Both the position numbers and the translations under genes were made by a program. The notes under the pieces are model-generated. The model did not search any database. It was not told where the DNA came from and was given only the letters and a program-made list of their open reading frames with translations. Of a stretch of 64,000 nucleotides of DNA, positions 24,275-32,125 are shown piece by piece. Numbering within the stretch: the first letter of the stretch is position 1; every line of letters begins with the position of its first letter. The DNA is from Methylophilus glucosoxydans. GTDB lineage: Bacteria > Pseudomonadota > Gammaproteobacteria > Burkholderiales > Methylophilaceae. The DNA lies in the NCBI RefSeq assembly GCF_042676145.1, contig NZ_JBHTJW010000003.1:124001-188000 (forward strand). The letters are read 5' to 3'.

Positions 24275-25888
24275 ATGGCGAACTTGTCGGATTCCAGCCA
24301 CGTGGCACTGGTCACAATTTATGAGATAGGCAAGATACTCAGCTCCTCGCTAGACCTGCAGAAAACGCTGCGACAGGTGGTGAACCTGGTCGCCAACCAC
24401 TTGGGCATGCAGCGTGGCATGGTCTATGTGCGCGACGATGGCGACAGTTTGCAGGTACTCGCCTCAGTAGGCTTTAGTAAAGAGGAGGTGGCGCGGGCGC
24501 GTTTCAGGGTTGGAGAGGGCGTGACCGGCAGAATCTGCCAGATGGGGATGCCTGCGGTGATTCCTGACCTGGTGCAAGAGCCATTATTTTTGAATCGAAC
24601 TGGTGCGCACCGCTCGGTGGAAGGCATGACCGTCGCCTATCTCGGTGTGCCGATTAAAACCGGGCGTGAAACCATAGGCGTGCTCAGTTTTGAGCGCTTT
24701 GCAGAAGACAAGCATGGCCTGTTTGAAGAAGATTTGCAGTTGTTGACCATGGTCGCCAATCTGATCGGACAGACGATTCTGTTAAACCAGCAGGTGACCA
24801 GTGATCGCGAACAACTGATGCAGGAGCGTCAGCGCTTGCAGAAAGAGCTGGCAGGCAAATACAGCATAGGCAATGTCATCGGCCAATCCAAACGCATGCG
24901 CGAGGTATTTGCCGATGTGCATATGGCAGCGCCTGGTAACAGCACCGTCTTGCTGCGCGGTGAGTCTGGCACAGGCAAGGAGGTGATTGCGCGTGCCATA
25001 CACTTTTTGTCTTCACGCAAGGACAAACCATTTATCAAGGTCAACTGTGCAGCCTTGACTGAGAGCCTGCTCGAATCCGAACTGTTTGGCCACGAAAAAG
25101 GCGCCTTTACCGGCGCCATGCAGGAGCGCAAAGGGCGCTTTGAACAGGCGCATGGCGGCACACTGTTTCTGGATGAAATTGGCGACACCTCGGCGGCTTT
25201 TCAGGTCAAATTGTTACGCGTATTACAGGAGCGTGAGCTGGAACGCGTTGGCGGCAACAAAACCATCAAGGTCGATGTGCGCCTGATTTGTGCCACCAAC
25301 CGCAATCTGGAAGAAGCCGTCAACAAAGGCGAGTTTCGATCCGACCTTTATTTCCGCATCAACGTGATTTCCATCTCGCTGCCAGCCCTGCGCGAGCGAC
25401 GCGATGATATCCCCTTGCTAGTCGAGAACTTCCTCGGCAAATTCAACAAAGAAAACAGTGCCCGTGTCAGCATCACCCCAGAAGCCATGAACGTACTCAG
25501 CAACTGTCACTGGCCGGGCAATGTGCGCGAGCTGGAAAACTGCGTTGAACGCTTTGCCACCATGGCGCGCAGCAATTTGATACGCGAGGTGGATATCCCT
25601 TGCCAGACCAACCACTGCCTGTCCTCCACACTGTGGAAATACCAGGCCCAAGGCACCGTGATTCCCATTGCGCCAGTCAATGTCAGCCCGGCCAGCCCAC
25701 CGCCCCCAGTCGAGTTACCACCACAAGAGGCGGCTGAAGAAATGCCTCTGACCGAGCGTGAACAACTGGTGCAAGCCATGGAAAAAAGTGGCTGGGTACA
25801 AGCCAAAGCCGCACGTTTGCTTAATCTGACACCAAGGCAGATGGGGTATGCGCTGAAGAAATACAATATTGAGGTGAAGCGGTTTTAG
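24275..25888 (+). CDS. nifA: Nif-specific sigma-54 activator NifA
   Basis: Master activator of the nif genes, 537 residues from the ATG at 24275 (GTG 24266 and ATG 24272 are alternatives; AGGTGGG fits 24275 best). Domains: N-terminal GAF at about 15-180; AAA+ sigma-54 interaction domain at about 205-440 with GESGTGKE, the GAFTGA loop and LFLDEIGD; C-terminal Fis-type HTH (KSGWVQAKAARLLNLTPRQMGYALKKYN). Between AAA+ and HTH lies an exact Cys-x11-Cys-x19-Cys-x4-Cys motif, the mark of oxygen-sensitive NifA that works without NifL. A Pro-rich linker precedes the HTH. Confidence 0.96.
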   Translation: MANLSDSSHVALVTIYEIGKILSSSLDLQKTLRQVVNLVANHLGMQRGMVYVRDDGDSLQVLASVGFSKEEVARARFRVGEGVTGRICQMGMPAVIPDLVQEPLFLNRTGAHRSVEGMTVAYLGVPIKTGRETIGVLSFERFAEDKHGLFEEDLQLLTMVANLIGQTILLNQQVTSDREQLMQERQRLQKELAGKYSIGNVIGQSKRMREVFADVHMAAPGNSTVLLRGESGTGKEVIARAIHFLSSRKDKPFIKVNCAALTESLLESELFGHEKGAFTGAMQERKGRFEQAHGGTLFLDEIGDTSAAFQVKLLRVLQERELERVGGNKTIKVDVRLICATNRNLEEAVNKGEFRSDLYFRINVISISLPALRERRDDIPLLVENFLGKFNKENSARVSITPEAMNVLSNCHWPGNVRELENCVERFATMARSNLIREVDIPCQTNHCLSSTLWKYQAQGTVIPIAPVNVSPASPPPPVELPPQEAAEEMPLTEREQLVQAMEKSGWVQAKAARLLNLTPRQMGYALKKYNIEVKRF

Positions 25889-25913
25889 GCGGTTTGCCAT
25901 TGAGTAAATAAAT

Positions 25914-26861
25914 TTAAAGCCAGACAGGTGCAGGTTTCCCTAGTGTTTTAGAAAGCTCAAACCCATCTTCTTGCTTATGCGCAACAAACTCCTCGTCTGC
26001 AGGCAATAATCCTAATGGGATTGGATTCCGTGCTAAAGGATTGTGTATCAGTGCCGTTGGCTCAGCATTGCCAATGGACTCACCTCCATTGAGATCAAGT
26101 GCCCAGATAGCACTAATGTACTGGAATTTTGGATCGGTAAACATTGTGGTGGATATAGGAGAATTATTGTGATTTGGAAACTCGGGGCGATGCTGATGTT
26201 GGCCCCCTAAAACTTCTCCGGATATTTTATCTAGTCTAATTTCATAGGGGCCAATTGGGAATACAGCTTCTACTGCAAATGGAGATTGGCTGATTCCAAA
26301 CAAAGCTGGAAACGGGCCTGAGCGAAGTTGACAACCATTCACGGCAATAATATATGCATCGTTGGCTCCTACTAAACCAGACTCCAGATATCCCTTTTTT
26401 GTCATCCCATTTCCCATTAATGCCTCAGCTTTTTTTTGAATGGCGCCTGTCCAGCGAAGAAGGATTTCGCGATGAGGGAAAGCAACGACTCCACTTTCTG
26501 CTGATGAGGAAAGCCATTTTTCGGGAACGTTTATTGGTTCAGGGCATATGGCCTCAATCCAAACTTTTCTATTGTCATGCATTAGCAAAAAGTCTGGTCC
26601 TTCTCCTACATTCGTTCTCTGATTAAATATAAGTCCTTTTAGACGACGGGCAATTAATGCTTCAGATAAACGAGCCCAGAAATTTTGCTTTATGCTCGAA
26701 GTTAACTCCCGCACAAATTGTGAATCCGCCAAACCGGAATCAATAAACTGCTTACATACTGAGATTAAATGAGTTCGCCATGCGATAGCGCGAGGATGCG
26801 CGCCAGGAAAGTACAATTCAATTTGTTGTTCAATCAACTGTTTTTCAAGATCTGAACTCAT
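25914..26861 (-). CDS. Unknown protein, possibly with a nuclease-like core
   Basis: A 315-residue protein not recognised. It has an N-terminal helical part and a middle GEGPDFLLMHDNRKVWIEAI segment that resembles the D...E core of PD-(D/E)xK folds, although the usual following Lys is not present. No signal peptide or membrane helix. The gene is visibly more AT-rich than the nif genes around it, is convergent with nifA, and precedes an orphan HigA-like gene; both look like an insertion between nifA and nifB. A nuclease role is only a suggestion. Confidence 0.6.
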   Translation of the reverse strand: MSSDLEKQLIEQQIELYFPGAHPRAIAWRTHLISVCKQFIDSGLADSQFVRELTSSIKQNFWARLSEALIARRLKGLIFNQRTNVGEGPDFLLMHDNRKVWIEAICPEPINVPEKWLSSSAESGVVAFPHREILLRWTGAIQKKAEALMGNGMTKKGYLESGLVGANDAYIIAVNGCQLRSGPFPALFGISQSPFAVEAVFPIGPYEIRLDKISGEVLGGQHQHRPEFPNHNNSPISTTMFTDPKFQYISAIWALDLNGGESIGNAEPTALIHNPLARNPIPLGLLPADEEFVAHKQEDGFELSKTLGKPAPVWL

Positions 26862-26995
26862 TGTTATGAATCTATATTTACGACGGTAAGATTAGTAAAG
26901 GTTACTACGGTCTATATGAGGTTTTTCGACATTACACTAAATACCAATACAGCGTTTTCCACAATAACTTGGGGGCACTGTGAGATTGAAGTTTT

Positions 26996-27295
26996 CTAAG
27001 CAGCTCTTTGGTCCAAAGGTTTTATTTTAGTAAGAATCTCTGCCATCCGCTCCTTTTGGGTTGCGGTTTCATAATCCATTTGTAAGCCAGTCCAAAAGGC
27101 ATCGTTTAATCCAAAGTATTTGGATAAACGTAAGCCTGTATCAACGGTAATTGCGCGTTTGGCAGCAATAATTTCGGCAATGCGCGCTTGCGAAACACCA
27201 ATGTCTTTTGCCAGGCGATATGGGGTAATGCTATAAGGTTTTAGAAACTCTTCAAGCAATATTTCACCTGCGGTTGCGTATGAAGCTTTACACAT
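26996..27295 (-). CDS. higA: HigA-type antitoxin (XRE family), no toxin partner seen
   Basis: A 99-residue protein of the HigA/VapI antitoxin family: ASYATAGEILLEEFLKPYSITPYRLAKDIGVSQARIAEIIAAKRAITVDTGLRLSKYFGL, a helix-turn-helix DNA-binding fold. The start at 27295 fits the family; the open frame to 27376 is an unlikely extension. HigB would be expected directly upstream on the same strand, but the roughly 130 bp there have no such gene. It may be an orphan or remnant, or act as a plain regulator. Confidence 0.8.
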   Translation of the reverse strand: MCKASYATAGEILLEEFLKPYSITPYRLAKDIGVSQARIAEIIAAKRAITVDTGLRLSKYFGLNDAFWTGLQMDYETATQKERMAEILTKIKPLDQRAA

Positions 27296-27423
27296 AGGTT
27301 TGCTCCCAGCTTGGAACGTTACAAGTGAATGATGCCATAGCCGCGAAAAGACGCAATAGCGGTCAACTAGAATCATTTTCTATCTCAACCGCTGTTAGCA
27401 ATCCGACAATCCTCTTTCCTCTT

Positions 27424-27439
27424 TGTCATATAGCTGACA
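27424..27439 (+). promoter_or_regulatory. NifA upstream activator sequence for nifB
   Basis: TGT-CATATAGCTG-ACA, 67 bp before the nifB sigma-54 promoter. Confidence 0.82.
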
Positions 27440-27506
27440 ATCCGAAATTCATGTAATCACCCATTTAATCCATTGATTTTTAATGGATTATTTTTTATCT
27501 GTCAGA

Positions 27507-27522
27507 TGGCATGCGAATTGCA
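27507..27522 (+). promoter_or_regulatory. Sigma-54 promoter of the nifB operon
   Basis: TGGCATGCGAATTGCA with GG-N10-GC, 35 bp before the nifB start. Confidence 0.9.
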
Positions 27523-27556
27523 ATACTCCTTGTAAATTCATATTGAGGAGCATGCA

Positions 27557-29116
27557 ATGGCAATTTCGGCAGAAAGCCCAGCGAGCACAAGTCGCTTGCG
27601 TCCCTTACCCGGTATTAAGGTGGAAGTGGCTGGTCAGGCGGCTTCCGGTTGTAGTACGACTGGTGGCGAAGGTAAAGCCAGTTGCGGTTCCTCCGATGGT
27701 CAGGGGGATATGCCTGCGGAAATCTGGGACAAGGTTAAAAATCACCCGTGCTATTCCGAGGAGGCGCATCACCATTATGCGCGCATGCACGTGGCGGTGG
27801 CACCGGCTTGCAATATCCAGTGTAACTATTGCAACCGCAAGTATGACTGTTCTAACGAATCCCGCCCCGGTGTGGTGTCGCAAAAGCTGACGCCGGACCA
27901 GGCAGTGAAAAAAGTGCTGGCGGTGGCGAGCGAAATTCCGCAAATGACGGTGCTGGGCATTGCCGGGCCTGGGGATGCATTGGCGAACCCGGCCAAGACC
28001 TTTGAGACCTTCCGCCAGTTGCAGGAGCAGGCGCCTGATATCAAGTTGTGCCTTTCAACCAACGGGCTGGCGTTGCCGGACTATGTGGACGAAATTGCCA
28101 AATACAACGTGGACCACGTCACCATCACCATCAATATGGTAGACCCGGATGTGGGTGCCCAGATTTATCCCTGGATTTTTTACAACCACAAACGCATTTA
28201 CGGCCGCGAAGCCGCCGAGATTCTGACCGAGCGGCAAATGCTGGGGCTGGAGATGCTGACTGCGCGTGGCATTCTCACCAAAATCAACTCGGTGCTGATT
28301 CCCGGCATCAACGATGAGCACCTGTATGAGGTGAACCGTGCGGTGAAAGCGCGTGGTGCTTTCTTGCATAACATCATGCCGCTGATCTCAGAGGCTGAGC
28401 ATGGCACTTACTTTGGCCTCAATGGTCAGCGTGGGCCCACTGCGCAGGAGCTCAAGGATGTGCAGGATGCCTGCATGGGCGGCGCCAACCTGATGCGGCA
28501 TTGCCGTCAGTGCCGTGCCGATGCGGTGGGCCTGCTGGGTGAGGATCGCAGCGATGAGTTTACCTTGGACCAGATCGAGCAGATGGACGTGGTGTATGAC
28601 ATCGAGAAACGCCGCGCTTACCAGGAACAAGTCGAAGCCGAGCGTCAGGCCCAGCACGCCGCCAAGCAAACAGCGCTGTCCGAGCAGGGCGCTGATGATG
28701 GCATGAAAGTGCTGGTGGCAGTGGCTACGACCGGTGGCGGCAAGGTCAACCAGCATTTTGGTCATGCCGATGAATTCCAGATTTATGAACTGACTGCCAG
28801 CTCGACCACCTTTGTTGGTCACCGCCGGGTGGATTTGTATTGCCAGGGCGGCTATGGCGAGGATGAGCAATTGCCCTCCATCGTCAATGCCATCAACGAT
28901 TGCCATGCCGTGCTGGTTTCCAAAATCGGTGCTTGCCCACGCGATGAGTTGCTGGCGGCAGGCATAGAGCCGGTGGAGGAGTACGCCCATGAGTTTATCG
29001 AAAAAGCCGCTTTGGGCTGGTTTGCCGGGTACAGAGCCCGCGTCGCCAGCGGCGAAATTACCCATATCCCGCGCGGCGATGCCGCGATTCGACAGGGCGC
29101 CTTCAAGGCAGCCTGA
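27557..29116 (+). CDS. nifB: Radical-SAM FeMo-cofactor core synthase NifB
   Basis: Makes NifB-co, the [8Fe-9S-C] core of FeMo-co, using S-adenosylmethionine. It is 519 residues. The radical-SAM cluster motif is CNIQCNYCNRKYDC at about residues 93-106 (C-x3-C-x2-C), followed by GIAGPGDALANP. The C-terminal part from about residue 375 is a NifX-like domain (KVLVAVATTGGGKVNQHFGHADEFQIYEL). A short Ser/Gly-rich N-terminal extension is present. It heads an operon of at least fdxN and the iscA-like gene. Confidence 0.97.
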   Translation: MAISAESPASTSRLRPLPGIKVEVAGQAASGCSTTGGEGKASCGSSDGQGDMPAEIWDKVKNHPCYSEEAHHHYARMHVAVAPACNIQCNYCNRKYDCSNESRPGVVSQKLTPDQAVKKVLAVASEIPQMTVLGIAGPGDALANPAKTFETFRQLQEQAPDIKLCLSTNGLALPDYVDEIAKYNVDHVTITINMVDPDVGAQIYPWIFYNHKRIYGREAAEILTERQMLGLEMLTARGILTKINSVLIPGINDEHLYEVNRAVKARGAFLHNIMPLISEAEHGTYFGLNGQRGPTAQELKDVQDACMGGANLMRHCRQCRADAVGLLGEDRSDEFTLDQIEQMDVVYDIEKRRAYQEQVEAERQAQHAAKQTALSEQGADDGMKVLVAVATTGGGKVNQHFGHADEFQIYELTASSTTFVGHRRVDLYCQGGYGEDEQLPSIVNAINDCHAVLVSKIGACPRDELLAAGIEPVEEYAHEFIEKAALGWFAGYRARVASGEITHIPRGDAAIRQGAFKAA

Positions 29117-29140
29117 GCCATCACCTAAAGGAGACCTCAC

Positions 29141-29359
29141 ATGGCATACAAAATTGTTACTTCGCAATGTACAGGCTGTTCTGCCTGTGAGCCGGAATGC
29201 CCTAACCAGGCCATTTATGAAAAAAATGGCGTGTTCATGATCAAGCCGGAAAAATGTACCGAGTGTATCGGCCATTTTGACGAAGCACAGTGTGTGGCTG
29301 CGTGCCCGGTAGACAACACCTGCATTATTGATAATGCCTATCCGCGTTATCAGGCATAA
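29141..29359 (+). CDS. fdxN: 2[4Fe-4S] ferredoxin FdxN
   Basis: A 72-residue bacterial-type ferredoxin with CTGCSACEPECP and CTECIGHFDEAQCVAACP, the second motif carrying the insertion seen in nif ferredoxins. FdxN next to nifB supports NifB-co synthesis by electron donation in Azotobacter. It starts 24 bp after nifB. Confidence 0.94.
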   Translation: MAYKIVTSQCTGCSACEPECPNQAIYEKNGVFMIKPEKCTECIGHFDEAQCVAACPVDNTCIIDNAYPRYQA

Positions 29360-29372
29360 ACGGAGAACCGAT

Positions 29373-29765
29373 ATGGAACTGACGATCACCCCCAAGGCAG
29401 AAAAGTTTATCAGCCGCATGATTCGTTTTAACGGCGGCACAGACCAGCACGGTTTTCGGCTGGTAGTTAGCCCTGGTGGCTGTTCTGGCCTGAGCTCTGA
29501 GTTTAGTGTGGAGGCCGCGCCTTTTGTCGGGGATGCCATTGTTGAGGCCAGCGGCGTACGCCTGTTTTTACCCGCTGAATCGCGCATGTTACTGGATGGT
29601 GCCGTGGTGGACTTTATGGATAGCCCGATGGAGTCTGGCCTGACCTTTCTCACCCCCAACAGCGGCAGTTGCGGTTGCGGCAGCAGTGGCGGTGGTCATG
29701 GCGACCATGCCAGCCATGGTGGCTCGGCGACGGTCAGTATCTCCAGTATCCAGCGGAAATCCTGA
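29373..29765 (+). CDS. A-type Fe-S carrier (IscA/HesB-like) with a Gly/His tail
   Basis: A 130-residue A-type protein; ligand cysteines are in PGGCSGLSS and GSCGCGS. After the usual C-terminus it continues with a Gly-, His- and Ser-rich tail (SGGGHGDHASHGGSATVS) that could bind metal. The start at 29373 follows GGAGA; the upstream open frame overlaps fdxN. It is the third A-type carrier in the window and matches the nif-located IscA-nif genes that follow fdxN in several diazotrophs. Confidence 0.88.
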   Translation: MELTITPKAEKFISRMIRFNGGTDQHGFRLVVSPGGCSGLSSEFSVEAAPFVGDAIVEASGVRLFLPAESRMLLDGAVVDFMDSPMESGLTFLTPNSGSCGCGSSGGGHGDHASHGGSATVSISSIQRKS

Positions 29766-29791
29766 GGATTGTCAGCGGGTAGGGTGCGGCT

Positions 29792-30313
29792 ATGGATGCT
29801 GACTTTAAACCGGAAGTGCTGGAAAACAGCTGGTTTGCCGAGCGCTACCGCGCCTTGCCTGCTGTGGCTAGCGAGCAACTCCGATTGGCCAGCATTCACT
29901 ATGCCGACAGCAGCCGGGCCGAAACGCATCTGGTCATGGCGCGCATGATGGCGCCCCACAATCCTGCCGTCAAGGTAGCGGAATACCGTTTTTATTTCTA
30001 TCAGGCCCGGTTGCAGGAGGCGTTGCGGGTGGCCGAGCAATGTATGGCAATGACGGCGTTGGAGCTCGGTTTTCCGCTCAGTTGGCGGCTTGTCAGTCCG
30101 CAACATGGTCAGTTTGAAAGTGATGAACCCGCCCACCGCTTTTATCTATTTTGTCTCAAGGCTTATGCCTATTTGCTGATGCGGCTACAGCGGTTGCAGG
30201 CTGGACGGGAGGCGGCAGAAAAACTGATGCAGCTGGATCCGGCCAACAAAGTGGGCGGTCAGTTGCTACTGGATGTGCTGGATCGGGCAGACCGGGAGGC
30301 TGAGGATGATTGA
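29792..30313 (+). CDS. TPR-like helical nif-operon protein (paralogue of 5694-6221)
   Basis: A 173-residue helical protein. Units resembling TPRs appear at NPAVKVAEYRFYFYQARLQEALRVAEQCM and at FYLFCLKAYAYLLMRLQRLQAGREAAEKLMQLDP. The second unit, the preceding SWRLVSPQH and the trailing LDPANKVGGQLL match the protein at 5694-6221 position by position. The stop overlaps the start of the LRV gene, so it is co-translated with an Fe-S repeat protein. No catalytic residues are evident. Confidence 0.72.
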   Translation: MDADFKPEVLENSWFAERYRALPAVASEQLRLASIHYADSSRAETHLVMARMMAPHNPAVKVAEYRFYFYQARLQEALRVAEQCMAMTALELGFPLSWRLVSPQHGQFESDEPAHRFYLFCLKAYAYLLMRLQRLQAGREAAEKLMQLDPANKVGGQLLLDVLDRADREAEDD

Positions 30314-31166
30314 GCCCGGATCTATGGATCGCTTGCAGGCAGAAAGACACTGGATGGACAGTGATTTGCCTGCGGTTGACTGGCAGGGTAACGCCTTGTC
30401 ATGTTCCTCCTGTGAGCATGCGGAATTAAATGCGCAGGGGCTATGCCAGTTGATGCGCAGTTGTGTGCATGACCGTTATGCCAAGCGCATAGACCGTTTT
30501 TTTAGCCAGCATCCGGCATTGGCCGTGCGCTATATTGACCACCCCTATTTTGAAGTGCGGGCAGTGGCGGCCAAGTTTCTGGATGTTTTTCACCTGAACC
30601 GCCTGGTCAGTGATATGGATGAAACCGTACGTGCCAGCGTTGCTTTGCGCTTGCCGTCACATTTGTTGCACAAACTCATCTATGACCCTGACCGTGAAGT
30701 TCGCATCCGGGTGGCTTTGCGCTTACCCGAATCTGAACTGGGCAGTCTGTTGTATGACAGCGATTATTACGTGCGTGTGATCGTGGCACGCCGCATTGCC
30801 CCCACACAGCTGTTTTATCTGATGCACGATGCCGATGCCTCGGTACGCCGCGAAGTGGCGGAACGTATCGGCATGGACTGGCTGCCTTTACTGGCAAATG
30901 ATAGTGCGCAGGAAGTCCGTTTGACGGCCATTCGCCGCTTGCCGGTCGCGATGTTGCCTGCATTCCGCCTGGATGCTGACTGGCGCATCCGTTTTGAAGT
31001 GGTGTTGCGCATTGCGCCCGAGTTTTTAGCAGACATGAGCCGCGATAGCGACGAAGCGGTGGCGATGGCAGCTGTCGCCAGGTTACATCCGCATCTGCAA
31101 GCCCCTGTCCCGTCCCACCCGAATGAACCTAAGGAGAGTGTCCATGGCGACCAATATCGTACGTGA
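30306..31166 (+). CDS. [4Fe-4S] leucine-rich-repeat-variant (LRV) protein
   Basis: A 286-residue protein of the type first seen in the Azotobacter vinelandii nif region. An N-terminal Cys cluster C-x2-C-x10-C-x5-C (LSCSSCEHAELNAQGLCQLMRSC) binds a [4Fe-4S] cluster in the family. It is followed by about eight 24-residue LRV repeats with alternating short helices (RASVALRLPSHLLHKLIYDPD, RIRVALRLPESELGSLLYDSD and so on). The start at 30306 overlaps the previous stop and follows a purine-rich GGGAGGCTGAGG. The function is unproven; protein interaction is likely. Confidence 0.88.
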   Translation: MIEPGSMDRLQAERHWMDSDLPAVDWQGNALSCSSCEHAELNAQGLCQLMRSCVHDRYAKRIDRFFSQHPALAVRYIDHPYFEVRAVAAKFLDVFHLNRLVSDMDETVRASVALRLPSHLLHKLIYDPDREVRIRVALRLPESELGSLLYDSDYYVRVIVARRIAPTQLFYLMHDADASVRREVAERIGMDWLPLLANDSAQEVRLTAIRRLPVAMLPAFRLDADWRIRFEVVLRIAPEFLADMSRDSDEAVAMAAVARLHPHLQAPVPSHPNEPKESVHGDQYRT

Positions 31167-31485
31167 CAGTGATGTGGTCGAACTGGTGAATCCGCCCCGG
31201 TTTGACTATGGGCAAAAGGTGCGCTCAAAAAAATATGTGCGCAACGATGGCACTTTCCCTGGCAAGGAAGTGGGCGAGATTCTGGTGAAAAAAGGCGATG
31301 TCGGCTATGTCACCAGCATAGGCACGTTTTTGCAGCAGTTTTATATCTATGGTGTGGATTTTTACGAGCTGGGTTACCGCGTCGGCATGCGTGGCAAGGA
31401 GCTGGAAGCGGATGCGCCAGAAGATGACGATGAAGACCTGCTGGCCGATGAGGCCGCGCAACAGACAGAGGAGGCATCAACATGA
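31144..31485 (+). CDS. nifZ: Nitrogenase maturation protein NifZ
   Basis: NifZ takes part in forming the second P-cluster of the MoFe protein. It is 113 residues from ATG 31144 (AGGAG upstream) with the family core PPRFDYGQKVRSKKYVRNDGTFPGKEVGEILVKKGDVGYVTSIGTFLQQFYIYGVDF and an acidic tail. It overlaps the LRV gene by 23 bp and the next NifZ-like gene by 4 bp. Confidence 0.93.
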   Translation: MATNIVRDSDVVELVNPPRFDYGQKVRSKKYVRNDGTFPGKEVGEILVKKGDVGYVTSIGTFLQQFYIYGVDFYELGYRVGMRGKELEADAPEDDDEDLLADEAAQQTEEAST

Positions 31486-31766
31486 CTGAAGTCGTAAACG
31501 CAGGCGCCAGTCTCGCCGGGTTTAATCTCAGGGAGCCGCGTACACCGCGCTTTCAGTGGGGGCAGCCAGTGGTGACTCTGGTGGACTTGCTCAATGATGG
31601 CAGTTATCCCGACCTCGCCGAAGCCGCCTTGCTGGCCGAGGCCGGGGCGCGTGGCGAGGTGGTCAATGTTGGCATGGTCGAAGACAGTGGCATCCCGGTC
31701 TACTTGGTGGAGTTTGCCGATGGCAAGGTCATCGGCGTGCTCGAAGAGGAGCTGGCCCCGGTGTAA
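31482..31766 (+). CDS. Second NifZ-domain protein
   Basis: A 94-residue protein with the NifZ pattern: PRFQWGQPVVTLVDLLNDGSYPDLAEAALLAEAGARGEVVNVGMVEDSGIPVYLVEFADGKVIGVLEEEL. Compared with the upstream nifZ, the FDYGQKV, RNDGTFP and GDVGYV segments line up with FQWGQPV, LNDGSYP and GARGEVVNVG. Longer NifZ proteins carry a comparable second domain, so this may be a split second half. It overlaps nifZ by 4 bp. Confidence 0.8.
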   Translation: MTEVVNAGASLAGFNLREPRTPRFQWGQPVVTLVDLLNDGSYPDLAEAALLAEAGARGEVVNVGMVEDSGIPVYLVEFADGKVIGVLEEELAPV

Positions 31767-31783
31767 GGGGCCTGCACACAGTG

Positions 31784-32125
31784 ATGGCAATGCCGGTCAC
31801 CTCTCTGTGTCCACACCCCAACGCGGTGGACCGTCTGCGTATCGAAAAACTGCTCGCTGGGCGCAGCCGCTACAAATACGTGGCGGCCACGGTCACGCCC
31901 TGTACCGACGGTTATCTGGTGCGCAGTCCGTGCTGTTCGCGCACAGTAGACCCGCAGGGCGGCGAGATTGATATTGCCCGCATTGAATACCAGTCCGGTG
32001 ATTTCTGGCGCCTGTATCGCAAGGATGATGTCAGGCAATGCTGGCGCGCGCATGCGGAGTTTCACAGTTTGTCCAGCTTGCTGGATGTGCTGATTGCAGA
32101 TGTGAATCGGGAGTTCTGGCGATGA
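31784..32125 (+). CDS. DUF3024-like small protein
   Basis: A 113-residue protein. The C-terminal half, EIDIARIEYQSGDFWRLYRKDDVRQCWRAH...LDVLIADVNREFWR, resembles the DUF3024 layout (aromatic strand, then W-rich strand, then an LL..I..D...FW end). The N-terminal part has three Cys (TPCTDGYLVRSPCCSRT). Starts at 31781 (GTG), 31784 or 31790 are possible. It overlaps nifS by 4 bp, so it is translated with the nifZ-nifS group. The function is unknown. Confidence 0.6.
   Translation: MAMPVTSLCPHPNAVDRLRIEKLLAGRSRYKYVAATVTPCTDGYLVRSPCCSRTVDPQGGEIDIARIEYQSGDFWRLYRKDDVRQCWRAHAEFHSLSSLLDVLIADVNREFWR

Noticed and set aside
27296..27420. HigB toxin gene upstream of higA
   Set aside because: No frame of suitable length or pattern was found; the short open extension of higA does not resemble HigB.
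28388..29659. Long open frame of 423 codons on the minus strand opposite nifB
   Set aside because: It is antisense to nifB, fdxN and the iscA-like gene, which have strong motifs; composition and lack of any family pattern show a shadow frame.
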